Source: Arabidopsis thaliana | Lineage: Eukaryota > Streptophyta > Magnoliopsida > Brassicales > Brassicaceae | Direction of reading: 5' to 3' | NCBI RefSeq assembly: GCF_000001735.4 | Contig: NC_003070.9 | Span: 8,742,001 to 8,806,000, forward strand | Length of the DNA stretch: 64,000 bases | Shown: one piece after another, positions 27,741 to 38,439 of the stretch | Numbering within the stretch: position 1 is the stretch's first letter | Layout of the letters: every line of letters starts with the position of its first letter | Notes under the pieces: generated by a model | Database searches by the model: none | Seen by the model: the letters and a program-made list of their open reading frames with translations, nothing else | What the model was told of the DNA's origin: nothing | Program-made: the position numbers and the translations under genes

Positions 27741-29042
27741 ATGAGGAGGAGGAGGTGCGATCTTCAACCGAAGAGAACGAGAATGTGCGATCTTCAACCG
27801 AAGAGAACGAGTATGTGCGATCTTCCACCGAAGCTGGTAGGGGAGAAGATCCTCACGAGGATTCCGATAACATCTCTGAGAGCGGTGCGATCCACTTGCA
27901 AATTATGGAACGCTTTAACCAAAGATCGGGTTCTGGGTAAAGCAGCGGCGCAGTTTTTGGGGTTTATGACGATGGATTCAAAGGTCTGTTCAGTTAGATT
28001 CCATCTCCGTCGCAGCAAGGAGGAAGAAGAAGACACGATGGATCTATCTATAAAGCAGGTAGATTTGCTTAATCAAGTCGAGATATCTAGAGTGTATCAC
28101 TGCGACGGCTTGTTGTTATGCGTGGCTAAGGACAACTCGAGGGTCGTGGTTTGGAACCCTTATTTGGGGCAAACAAGATGGATCAGACCCAGAACAGAAT
28201 CCAACATAGGAGACAGCTATGCTCTTGGATACGACATCAACCGTAACCACAAAATCTTGAGGATGGTGCAGACAAGAAACGTTTCCGTTTACAGGTACGA
28301 AATCTACGACTTGCGCTCTAATTCATGGAGGGTTCTCGAGGTCACTCCCAACGGGGAAATGGACCCTAATCATCCCCTCTACGGCGTTTCTGTGAAGGGA
28401 AATACCTACTTTTTTGCGCATGAGGATAGCAGCAGTGGTGAAATTGATGAAGATGGCGACATAATCGATCTTGAAGATTTCTTACTCTGTTTTGATTTTA
28501 CAACAGAGACATTTGGTCTGCGTCTGCCTCTTCCGTTTCACTCTACTATCGATGCGACTGTGACCCTCTCTTGTGTTAGAGACCAGCAGCTCGCGGTGCT
28601 ATATCATAATGAGGGTCTTCACAGTGATGATCGGTTTACCACAGTTGAGTTTTGGGTTACTACTAGTATTGAGCCCAACTCTGTGTCCTGGAGCAAGTTT
28701 TTGACAGTGGATATGAGACCATTGGCACTCACTGGTGTTCGGTTTGACAATGATATGGGTGCCACCTTCTTCATTGACGAGGATGAGAAAGTCGCTGTGG
28801 TTTTCGATCTAGACGGATACCTAAGCACCGAGAGCGCTCGTTACCACACCGCTTTTATCAGTGGAAAGGATGGATTCTTTAAACCTGTGACTCTAGGAGT
28901 AGCTCCCAATGTCGGGGAACCTTGTCCCAGAACCGGGCATATTCCGACTACATATCGTCCCCCGCTTGTCTGCTCGTCTACTTACCTTCCGAGTTTAGTG
29001 CAAGTCAACCAACAGCGCAAAAGGAAAGAAAGACATGTTTAG
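27741..29042 (+). CDS. F-box and FBA domain protein (433 aa), unit 1
   Basis: Putative SCF substrate receptor, single exon. I chose the ATG at 27741 ([11 protein letters not shown]) over an in-frame ATG at 27720 because 433 aa is the length I recall for the At1g24800-type protein. The first 33 residues contain a threefold repeat of the F-box start ([28 protein letters not shown]). The F-box core continues through [21 protein letters not shown]. The FBA domain has [37 protein letters not shown] and [10 protein letters not shown]. The C-terminus is basic ([10 protein letters not shown]). No disruption; target unknown. Confidence 0.88.
27753..27830 (+). repeat. 30-bp direct repeat (about 2.6 copies) in the F-box start
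   Basis: GTGCGATCTTC... recurs at 30-bp spacing and encodes ten-residue repeats, so copy changes keep frame. The same repeat is in unit 2 (42132-42209). Confidence 0.85.
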
Positions 29043-29765
29043 TTTTCTGTTCCTTGCAGTTCTCAAGACTGCTAGTCAATTCTCAGTTACATTTCCATGT
29101 TATCTTTCTCCTCTTTTAGTTTCTCTTCTCAAACTTACTCTTGTCATGGTTTAAGTTTCTTACTTTTCGTCAGTGAGATGGTTAGGTACCTTATTTGTTT
29201 CTTGCATTGTCGTCTGCTAGTAAATTTATCAAAGCATTGTTCTAGTCACTTGTTCACTTGCACCATCCTTAAGCAAAGCATGACATGGTTTCATGTACTG
29301 TTAGCCCAATTATGGAGTACATATCTCATATAAGTTAGTCTGTTTCTGCGTTTACTTCTAAGTTAGTCCCAATTATGGAGTACATATCTCATACATATCT
29401 TATATATACGAAAAGTGATATCTGATCTCATCTCATGTATGTTGTGTTTCTTACACCATTATGAATACTATCTGGCCTTTACAGGTTCGTCCTGTAGTGA
29501 AAGAAGTACTAGACACATTTTGGGTAGGTGCTTAGCTAGGAACCAAATAAAAACTGAAAGACCCTCGGCAATTTTTGTCGCTAGGCATGCTTAAATAACC
29601 ATAGCTTTCTGCTTTCCACATTTCACAAATTAAGTAAAAGTGGAGGAACAAGTCGAATTTTTATGATAGAAACAATGGGAAGATGGCAAGGAACATTTTG
29701 CATTGGCAAATATTATTACAGGGAGGCACTATTCGAACACAGCAGATTTTCTCATTCAGGCTAGT
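29043..29765. other. Convergent spacer between F-box and ASB-like genes, unit 1
   Basis: 3' UTRs of two converging genes. It has a direct repeat of about 26 bp (CCCAATTATGGAGTACATAT...) at about 29307 and 29368. No further gene is seen. Confidence 0.6.
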
Positions 29766-31535
29766 CTACGTCAGCTTCTCGGAATCCTTTTTCTCTACGA
29801 TTTTGATGAAATTGCGGACAATTGTCTTGCCCTCAGTTGTTATAATACTCTCCGGATGAAATTGAACTCCCTGTGAACAATGTTTACAAGACTTCAAGAG
29901 TTCTGTTTTGAATGGAGGGGGCAATAAGATTACAGTACACACTTGTGCGGGTTTTACCTGTATATGCTTGTACTTTCTGTGACGGGCAGCCATAACCAGA
30001 CCATCTTCTGTCCATGCTGTAACCTCGAGCTCATCACTAGGAAATGTATCTTTTTCGATCACGAGACTGTGATATCTACCTACAATGAAAGGGCTGAAAC
30101 CAACCAGATTTGTTTTATTACACATTTTTACAGACTTATGATTAACTATATTAGACAACACACAAAAAAAATTGATTTTGATTCATACTTTGATAATCCA
30201 GAGAACAAGCCTTCTTCTCCTTTCTCATCATAGTGAACCATTGAGCTTTTCCCATGCATAACACCAAATGGTGACCGCACAATCTTTCCTAATCAATGTT
30301 CAAACAAAATTGCATTTAAGCTGTGGATGCATAGAATAAAGAACAAAACCATGTTTGAACACTGATACGGGAAAATAAGATGTCTTGTTTATATGCAACT
30401 AACCTCCAAATGCTTCTCCTATACACTGCAAACCCATACATACTCCAAATAAAGGAACAAGTGGTCCGAGTTCCAAAACAGTTTGCAAGGAAATCCCAGA
30501 GTCTTGAGGGGTACCTATCAAATTCAAGAAAAGTGTTATCCACTTCTCCAGCATATAATTATAGGAGAAATTTCAGAGGCCAAAATATTTACCAGGTCCA
30601 GGAGAAATCAACACTCCTCTTGGATTTTTTCTGCAAGAGGGAGAGAATGATAAAGGAATGAACATCAGTCGATTAGCCAGATTACGTTTTAAACAGAATG
30701 CATATAGTTTCTTCTTACCTTTTCAGCTCTTCTACTGTAAGTTCATCATTGCGGTAAACTTCAAAATGGCATTGTAGCTCTCCCATATACTGTAGAAATA
30801 GATAGCAATTCTCAAAATTTTGTTTATACTAAAGCAGAAGAAACCATATCAAGAGAACGATCACAATAAATAGTATGCACCTGACACTATTCTGCGTGGA
30901 GAACTAGAAGTAAGACATGATCAAATTGTATATTTGGTATCTATGTGCGTTAAGTCAGATATTCAGAGCAGCCAAAATCTCATGAGAAAGCGAGATATTT
31001 CAACTAGGAATAACAAATCTAAAGTCAAAAATAGCAACTCAGGAAATCGCCAATTCAAACTTTGAACATGATTAAAGATTCTACTTAAAAGACCAGACTT
31101 TAGGCAGCAAAGAAGTGATGTGTTAGCTTTTGCTGGATCAACAATTACTCCTTACAACGACAAACAAGCAACGAGGAGCTTTCGACAATAAGATTCGATG
31201 GCACGACATAGCAACGACTCTGATCACATTAACAACAGATGGTCAACATTACATAGTCTTATCTATTAGCAAGTCGAAAGTAGATTGGATTGTGAACTAA
31301 TGAGATTCTAACATTCAATCACAATGCATATACTTGAATACATTTCTAACAAAATGCAAATTCAGCTGCTTTCACATCAAAAATCTAACGAGCCTAGTAA
31401 GATTTGAGATTGTGTTAGAAATGAAACCTGGCAGAGATTGTAAGTGAAGCTGTCGTAATTATCAATCACGATGATAGGACCATTCTGTTTAGAGGAATTG
31501 ATAACAACGGAAGGTATCGAATTCGATTCTGCCAT
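29766..31535 (-). CDS. Anthranilate synthase beta-like glutamine amidotransferase (222 aa), unit 1
   Basis: Class I (triad) glutamine amidotransferase. The anthranilate synthase beta subunit supplies ammonia for the first step of tryptophan synthesis. Exons in gene order: 31535-31428, 30789-30719, 30630-30593, 30514-30404, 30288-30189, 30093-29958, 29870-29766; 669 nt, 222 aa. The nucleophile loop GVCMGLQ (Cys98) and QFHPE (His193, Glu195) are intact. The start MAESNSIPS corresponds to an internal Met of plastid ASB1. The upstream remnant (VLGKSRRDV) is out of frame and preceded by a stop, so the transit peptide is gone. The product would be cytosolic if translated, away from the plastid alpha subunit. 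Confidence 0.85.
30936..31333. repeat. Intron-1 copy of a local ~400-bp direct repeat (ASB-like gene)
   Basis: Aligns by eye, with many substitutions and small indels, to 31612-32019. Shared landmarks include GATATTCAGAGCAGCC, TTAAAAGACCAGACT and AAGATTCGATGG. This copy lies in intron 1; the partner lies directly upstream of the first coding exon. Confidence 0.75.
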
Positions 31536-31611
31536 TTCAATAGAAGCTTCAGCAAATGTACATCTCTACGACTCTTCCCCAAAACTGAAAACTCCTATAT
31601 CACAGAAGTAT

Positions 31612-32019
31612 ATTTGGGATCTAAGTGAGATATTCAGAGCAGCCAACAAGGAATAACCCAATCTAACAATAGCAACTCAGAAAATCACCAATTTTCAAAC
31701 TTTAAACAAGATAAAAGACTTAAAAGACCAGACTGTAGGCAGCTAAGAAGTAATGTAGTAGCTATTGCTGAATCAAAAATTACTCCTGGCAAGGACAGAG
31801 AAGCAAGGAGGAGCTTTTTCAAATATATACAAAACCAAGAAAAATTACTCATCTAGAGAACTAGTCTTACGTGAATAAGATTCGATGGTGCCGCATAACG
31901 ACTCAGTCTGATCACATAACAAGAGAGAAATTACATTACATAGTCTTGTATATAAGCAAGTCGAGACTAGATTGATTGTGAAATAAAGAGATTCTAACAA
32001 TCAATCGAGATGCATACTT
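31612..32019. repeat. Upstream copy of the local ~400-bp direct repeat
   Basis: Partner of 30936-31333. It begins where similarity to the ASB transit-peptide exon ends, so it sits in place of the lost transit-peptide code. Confidence 0.75.
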
Positions 32020-32296
32020 GAATACAATTCATATGAATCAAGGACTTGCAATTAGCCAGGACCCTAATTGATTAAGACATGGTTGACCAAAAAAACAAAA
32101 CTATTAGAAATTATGGTCAAAGTAGTAGCTACAGAGATTAGAAATCTATTCCAATGGTCTTAGCTCTAACGTCAACAAAGGTTTAATCATCCCCTAAACT
32201 TCAAGTTTCAACTTAGTCCGAATCAGGAGAAAGACTATGAGGGAAGTTATTTGGACAAATGGTTTAATGCTCTACTAAAGGGGAATCGATCAGATT

Positions 32297-32509
32297 CTAA
32301 TTGTAACATTTTGGGTACCTGGAGGTTGAAGATCCTTCGAAGAACGAAGTGAGCCGCCTCGCGAACATTCTGTTCAGGTGATGTTGACCCGACTCGCTGA
32401 TTCGACCCGGAGCTGGTTTTGAAACGGTCAAGGATATAAGTGGCGCTGGATTGATGAGGAAATCGCTATCAATTGAGATAGACTGCGAATAGTACGAGAA
32501 CACCATCAT
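32297..32509 (-). CDS. Unrecognised 70-codon ORF, possible first exon, unit 1
   Basis: Opens MMVFSYYSQSISIDSDF and has a plausible donor CTCCAG|GTACCC (intron from 32318 downward). I tested joining it to the ASB-like exon at the acceptors nearest 31600 and none gave the ASB frame. It could be the leader exon of a chimeric transcript or a remnant of another gene. No domain is recognised. The copy in unit 2 is at 46676-46888. Confidence 0.3.
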   Translation of the reverse strand: MMVFSYYSQSISIDSDFLINPAPLISLTVSKPAPGRISESGQHHLNRMFARRLTSFFEGSSTSRYPKCYN

Positions 32510-33892
32510 TTTGGATGCTTTGACGCAGATTCATTCATGGCTTCTAGGTCTTTTATTACTTCATTAGTTGTTGACTTAAAGAAATATATCTAAGTAACGT
32601 TTAATGATGTGGGGGATATTAAGCAGCCAGGTTTTACACTCAGCTATAGTCATCTTTTCGTATAAGCATCTAATTCGACAAATGTATAGTATAGTCATCT
32701 TTTCGTATAAGCATATATAGTATAGTCATCGTATAAGCATATATACCGTTTTCAATTTAATGGTCACACGATCCTTTCTGAAAAAAAAAAGAAAATTATC
32801 ATTAAACAAGCTTCTGATCAACAAAATAATATCCCAAAAAGGTGGATTAAATTTTTGTTTTCTTCATAGACATAAGGAAATTAACTTTATAGTCTGACCA
32901 TTGATTAACTTTCAGCAATGTGCACAACTGCCATTTTGATAACACCATAGTTTAAGATGCCAAAAAAACAAAGGAAGATGGAGCGAGAAAGATGAATTAC
33001 GCTATAGGAATTGATTTTCCTCTTAAGTGCTCAAGTCTCACTTTAAATTCAACTATCACGGATGAGCCAAATGCCCAGCCCTAAACAAAAAGATTAACTT
33101 AGTAATTGATACCTTGTAGAAAGACAAACCGTGAGATCAGTGAAAGTGGTAAGTTGCCTGGATATCACGAAAGTGTCAAGACTCTTCTCTTCACCATCTT
33201 TAATCATATCTTCCATCATATGAATCTTCAGCATCTTGAATTGACGATCGAAGACAGGCTTGTAGAGATGACTCAAACGTGTACCACAATGGCCTCATAA
33301 TATAGATGCAAGATTATTATGATTGAATGACGATTCTTCGGATGCATATGTAGGAATAAACACTGCGTCATACGAGTTCTCATAACCATCAATTCACTTT
33401 CGAATAGAAATGGTAAATTTTCATTACAAACTGATCCAAGCACTTCAAGACCTAATGAGAACAAAGTAAATCAACACAAAGACAGTGTCCGGACTTTTGA
33501 TAGGATTTATTTTTTAAAAGGTATTTCGCATATAAACTTCTTAACATAGATCTCTACATATATAGACAAAATGAAATAAATACAAAGATGTGCTTCATAA
33601 GTTCTCAACAAAGCCCAAGTAATCTCCACAATAAGGCTTATTTATAAGTCCTCTAATCTGAGTGACTTCAATGATTCTTCCAGCCCAAAACAAGGCTTCT
33701 CTCCTCCAGAAAAATAATTAGGATTATTATATTATTATTTGTTTTGTTTCCTCGAATAAAAAAGAGAATCCGAGAACTTTTTAAGACAAAAGCCAAGTCT
33801 TCGAAACCTTATGAGATGTGATAGAGTTACAAGGGTAAAACAGGAACTCAGAATAAAAATAAGTTAATCGAGAAAGCTCCAAATAAACACCA
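32510..33892. other. Gene-poor region of unit 1
   Basis: Contains three copies of an ATAGTCATCTTTTCGTATAAGC-like motif at about 32646-32740 and small minus-strand ORFs (33094-33464) without recognisable domains, perhaps gene remnants. Nothing is firmly supported. Confidence 0.4.
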
Positions 33893-34600
33893 CTCGTCCG
33901 CCTCTCTGTCTCTCACCAAAATAAAAAACTCAATCTCTCTCTCTCTCTCTCTCCATCGAGAAACACTAAACTGCTATAATCATTACCTCTCTTCGATTTC
34001 TCAAACCCTATCTGGCTCTCTACCCATATGCTTCAGATCCGCATTAAAAAAGCTAAGTTTTTTGTTATGTCCTTCTTTCTTATTTGATCAGTTTGTTCTT
34101 GTTTCACGATTTTAACCTGAGATTTTTTATATATTTTCTCCAGATCTGCTATCCGCAGTCATCTGTTCATAGGAAAAGGCAAGTTTTTTTTCCATCTCTA
34201 CTTCAGATCTGAAAAAGATGGATTGTTCTTCTTGTGTTGTCCGGTTTCATCAATTTAATCTGTTCTTTGTTATTATATTTTACAGATCTGGCTTTACTTT
34301 TAGAGATTATCTCAGATCCAGCCTTTTACCCAATTGAAGGCAAGTTCACATACTCTGTTTTTTTTGTCTTGGTTTTAATTTCTCGGTTTTTTACATGTAA
34401 CAGATGTTTTAAGCATGATTTTTTGTTTAAACAGTTTGTTTTTCCTACCCTTAAAACTTCTCTGAATTAATATCCCATTTATATGACCACTCTAATGTCT
34501 TCTTATACGACTACGCAAGTGTTGCATATTCTTGACCTTTTCACACTTCATTTGCATTTTAGTCTAACAATATAAATCCGCAAATATCTTGTGTTTATAC
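33893..34600 (+). other. Leader-like pyrimidine-rich region with (CT)n, unit 1
   Basis: Resembles a plant 5' UTR: a (CT)n tract at about 33933-33953, AACCCTA motifs, and several AG-ending pyrimidine tracts followed by short CAGATCTG segments. No convincing coding exon follows on the plus strand. Possibly the orphan 5' end of a lost gene, or a non-coding transcript. Confidence 0.35.
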
Positions 34601-34945
34601 TTATTGAAATTAGTCTTCCGACATATATAATCTAGGATCTATTTGGATTATTTGGGCCATCAGTCTCATTCGTTTCATTAACATCTGAGTCTTTGAACTT
34701 TGTTTATCTTTCCTAGCTTGATATTTTAATATTAGTTTTTTTGCGCCTCTTTGTTTTTGATCATTTATTCTCTCAATTGGATAGTATAGTGAAGTAAATA
34801 ATGTAGCTATGACTTTACCTGTAGCATTTACCTGTAGCATCTTAAAAATATGAATTAAAAATGATTTAGCTAATTTGGGCTTATGTTTATAAGCATAGAA
34901 GTTTATACTACAAGTTCGTTTAGATTTTTCCAGTATCAACTCAAA

Positions 34946-34995
34946 CATAGTTTTTACTCAAGCATAGTTTTTACTCAAGCATAGTTTTTACTCAC
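34946..34995. repeat. 17-bp tandem repeat x3
   Basis: CATAGTTTTTACTCAAG repeats three times directly downstream of the CG-1-like stop codon (minus strand), probably in its 3' UTR. The same array is at 57474-57523. Confidence 0.85.
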
Positions 34996-35882
34996 ACTAA
35001 AACCCACATGTAGTGTGCAAAAGTAAGTACCCCCCCACCTCTGTTCCTCACGGTTTTTCTGCAAAGGACCCACCCTCCTTGAACTTCAGCGTCCATCACA
35101 ATGTCCCCATCATCATCAAACCTGTACAAGCCAGTGGCGATCCTAACATTGTAGAAGTTGATAGCATTTTTGCAAGTGGAGGGAGCACTTGTGTTTCTCC
35201 ACGTATTGCTGTCTTGATTAAAGCGGTTGTCAACTCTGTAAAGTCCCTCTACTTCAATAGGTATGGTAAATGAGTTTGATTCTGGGAATAGGTTGTGGTT
35301 GTTATAAAGAATGCTCCACTCAGCAGCGTTGAGCCAGCGCTGTGTTGATGTTTGAAGCACAGCTGCTACATCTGTCAAAAATAGCAACCAAACATATGAG
35401 ATTTATATATATATTATAAGCAACTGTTTTATTCTGAAATTTTTAAATCTTGCCTTAATTGTACAAATTCCATAGATCTAGGAGACTATTCTAAGATTCC
35501 ATAGATCTGTAACACTGTGCTACGATTTCTACACTGTTCTAAGATTCCATAGATCTGTAACACTGTACTACGATTTCTACACTGTTCTAAGATTCCATAG
35601 ATCATAACTTTTCTAAGATTTCTACACTGTTACCAATTCCATAGATTGTAGCCTCGATTTCCCAAATTCACAGATCTACTCTAATTTTAAATACATTCCT
35701 CCAATTCCCAAACTCACCAATGTTTCTTGATACTTTCAATTTCAATTTCTTTATTACCCCAAATTCGCTACCCCTATATCTTGCTTCTGAGAATATAATC
35801 GTTTTTTATTACCTTCATTTCCTTCAGGTAGGTCCATATGCTGAAGATTTATCGCAGGAGCGACCACTACGGGAGCCGCCAT
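34992..35882 (-). CDS. Small CG-1 (CAMTA-type) domain-like protein (149 aa), unit 1
   Basis: Exons 35882-35813 and 35371-34992; 450 nt, 149 aa. The start MAAPVVVAPAINLQHMDLPEGN is followed by a segment laid out like the CAMTA CG-1 DNA-binding domain: TQRWLNAAEWSILYNNHNLF (compare RWLRPxEICEIL), VDNRFNQDSNTWRN (compare FRKDGHNWRKK), NAINFYNV and LTFAHYMWV (compare IVFVHYLEV). The basic RKDGHNWRKK core is largely replaced, and the TIG, ankyrin and IQ parts of a CAMTA are absent. DNA binding is therefore doubtful. It may be a fast-evolving relic or an inhibitor-like mini-protein. Family assignment is by eye only. Confidence 0.6.
35491..35610. repeat. 48-bp tandem repeat in the CG-1-like intron
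   Basis: CTAAGATTCCATAGATCTGT... recurs at 35491, 35539 and 35587, the last copy partial, inside the intron 35372-35812. The same array is at 58019-58138. Confidence 0.85.
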
Positions 35883-36136
35883 TGGAGATTCTCTGTGAGA
35901 GAGAGAGAGAGAAATAGTTTGAGAATCAATCTTCTGTATTTTATTGTGTAGATCAAGTTATTTAGTATATGCTAGTACTTATGGTTAAAATAGACTATTA
36001 TTAAAATTCAAAAGTAATAAAGCCAACGAGTACACTAAACTCAGATTATATTTTCCAAAACTATTGCTAAAGAATATCAATACGTACACTAGATATAGAA
36101 ATCGGAATTAGGTACGTTGTGATCCATTTCAGCTAC

Positions 36137-37452
36137 TGTTAGGGGTAAGATTTGGGCTTGCTTGGCCCAAGGCCCAAATCCAAGTCAAAGGCCTAAGCAG
36201 AATGTTAAGTCAAGAGGGTAGGCTCGTCAAAATCCTGGAGGAGTGTCCTACACGCAGAAGGCTATAAATACGGAATAGCATGTCTTGTCAAAGGGGGATT
36301 CCGCCGGACACGCAGAGACACAGAGCAGCTCGTCAGCTCACCCGTCCGAAGTATCCCGCCAGCCGGTCCGTCTCAAGCAGCTCGTCAGCTCACCCGTCTC
36401 AAGCAGCTCGTCAGCTCTCCCGTCCGAAGCAGCTCGTCAGCCGGCCCGTATCAAGCAGCTCGTCAGCTCACCCGTCTCAAGCAGCTCGTCAGCTCTCCCC
36501 TCCGAAGTATCCCGCCAGCCGGTCCGTCTCAAACAGCTCGTCAGCTCACCCGTCTCAAGCAGCTCGTCAGCTCACCCGTCCGAAGTATCCCGCCAGCCGG
36601 TCCGTCTCAAGCAGCTCGTCAGCTCACCCGTCTCAAGCAGATCGTCAGCTCACCCGTCTCAAGCAGCTCGTCAGCTCTCCCCTCCGAAGTATCCCGCCAG
36701 CCGGTCCGTCTCAAGCAGCTCGTCAGCTCACCCGTCTCAATCAGCTCGTCAGCTCTCCCCTCCGAAGTATCCCGCCAGCCGGTCCGTCTCAAACAGCTCG
36801 TCAGCTCACCCGTCCGAAGTATCCCGCCAGCCGGTTCGTCTCAAGCAGCTCGTCAGCTCACCCGTCTCAAGCAGCTCGTCAGCTCACCCGTCTCAAGCAG
36901 CTCGTCAGCTCACCCGTCTCAAGCAGCTCGTCAGCTCACCCGTATCAAGCAGCTCGTCAGCTCACCCGTCCAAAGTACCTCGTCTGCCCATCCATCTTGA
37001 GTAACTCGTTTACTCGTCCGTCCGAAGTGTCTCTCCGACCTGCCCGCCCAAAATAACTAACCTACTCGCACGTCTCGAGAAGCCATCCAGCTCGTCGCAC
37101 ATCTGCCGGCTCGTCAATTACCTGCCGACCTTCCTCCAATAATGGCCTAGCTCGTTTATCACAATATGAACTACGTGTGGCTTGATCCCTTTCTAAGGGT
37201 ACGTAGGCAACCTTTTACAAGGTTCAGCTATAAAACGAATAAACTCTATTCTTCCTCGGAAGATCGTCTTCCGGCCTCAAGCTCGTCTTTCATCTACAAT
37301 CGGCTCGTTCTTACTCCATTTATGCTCGTTGAAGAAATCATCATTTGTAATCCGTCCAATCCGCCTAAGTCGCGGGCTCGTCATTAATAGAAAGATTCTT
37401 CTTCCTTCCCTAGAGATCCCATTTTCGTACTTGTGTGATTCGTGCATCAACA
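36137..37452 (+). mobile_element. Solo LTR of a retrotransposon (1,316 bp), unit 2
   Basis: Starts TGTTAGGGG and ends CATCAACA, with canonical TG...CA ends. It is flanked by a 5-bp target duplication GCTAC (36132-36136 and 37453-37457), and the empty site is preserved in unit 1 at 22683. It has a TATA box CTATAAATA at 36262-36270 and no internal gag-pol, so it is a solo LTR. The family is not assigned; long LTRs of this kind occur in gypsy-type elements. Confidence 0.92.
36331..36975 (+). repeat. 26-bp tandem repeats inside the LTR, unit 2
   Basis: Repeats of CAGCTCGTCAGCTCACCCGT plus CTCAAG, mixed with a variant containing CCGAAGTATCCCGCCAGCCG. GC-rich and polymorphic relative to unit 3. 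The long open frames across it (258 and 239 codons) arise from the repeat and are not genes. Confidence 0.9.
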
Positions 37453-38439
37453 GCTACCATAAACTATTAATTGTAGTGAGTAAGTGGACTTTAGATTCAT
37501 ATAGAGTTATGCGATTCGGTTGAACGTATCATACGAATCTCAGTGTCTACCTAATTAATACACATATAATGCAAAAAGAACAAACGCATACTATAGATGA
37601 TAAGACGTGATTGGACACATTAAACACATAGTTTACGGCATTACATAAACCGATACACATAATTAATTACGTGTTACTTCTGTGGCGTGTAGTAGAAAGA
37701 CTAGCTGCATATGGCACCTAATTAATACTCATATATGGTTCATGCGAAATGCTGATATGTATAAGGTAATATATACCACCACTTTGGTACCACAATGCAA
37801 CATCTAAATTCGATTATGATAAGCTATGATAAGCTATCTTCTCAATATCAATTAATCGCTTCTTTATTCTAATACCACTCCTTAATATATGCCTATCATA
37901 TCATTATTTCACAACGCATGTTTACTTTTGTTATGAAATAGTTTTGTTTAAAGGGTGGTAACGTAATTTATGGGTTCCATTAGGATTGTGATTTATTTTC
38001 TCTCCTCATCCTTATGCATGTAAGAATTTGCATTTTTATAAATATATACTATGAATTCAGTCCAACCTTACAGTGTGAACAATTTAATTAAACGAAGCAT
38101 AATCCTAAAAGAAAATAAAACTAAAAAAAAATAGTTAAGATGGTATAAGATAATTTTATTAAGTTAAGATGTTGCACTTTTCACTAAGTAAATCAAACAT
38201 TTACATAGTGATTTGTCATAATGTGCATATTCCATTTTTTCGGGTCTTTCATTTCCATATTCCTCAGCTCTTTCATATATTGAAGATTGAAGAGAATAAG
38301 AAAGACGCTTTTTATAGGAAACGAATTAAAGAGTGTTGACTTGCCGTAAAAGTAACTTAAATTGTTCGTCGCCTGAGCATGGATTTATATAAACGTGAAG
38401 TACTATACAAAACCCTAACCAACATTTGATCAAACGACA
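37453..38439. other. Upstream region of F-box pseudogene, unit 2
   Basis: No gene. It contains the deletion/filler junction at 37812-37867 and, from about 38010 on, sequence practically identical to unit 1. Confidence 0.6.

Larger units (their letters stand above)
22537..35987. repeat. Tandem unit 1 of the LPXC/F-box/ASB-like array
   Basis: Homology to unit 2 begins near 22537 (matching 35988). From about 23630 to 33860 it is almost identical to about 38010-48239 at an offset of 14380, then 14379 after a one-base deletion in unit 2. By eye I noticed fewer than ten differences in that stretch. 22537-23630 is clearly more diverged. Unit 1 lacks the LTR. Confidence 0.9.

Noticed and set aside
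29943..30233. Plus-strand 96-codon ORF inside the ASB-like gene
   Set aside because: Opposite-strand shadow of conserved amidotransferase exons.
32297..32509. ORF taken as a new transit-peptide exon of the ASB-like gene
   Set aside because: Joining its donor to the acceptors checked between it and the MAES start gives a stop or the wrong frame, so it is listed only as unrecognised.
33094..33464. Two small minus-strand ORFs as F-box/FBD or other gene pieces
   Set aside because: No motif strong enough to name a family; kept only as part of a gene-poor region.
36331..36975. Regular short repeats resembling a CRISPR array
   Set aside because: No unique spacers; contiguous tandem units in a eukaryotic LTR.
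36280..37056. Long Ser/Pro/Ala-rich open frames of 258 and 239 codons (also 58808-59584)
   Set aside because: They lie inside the LTR repeat array, overlap in different frames and owe their openness to the stop-free 26-bp repeat.
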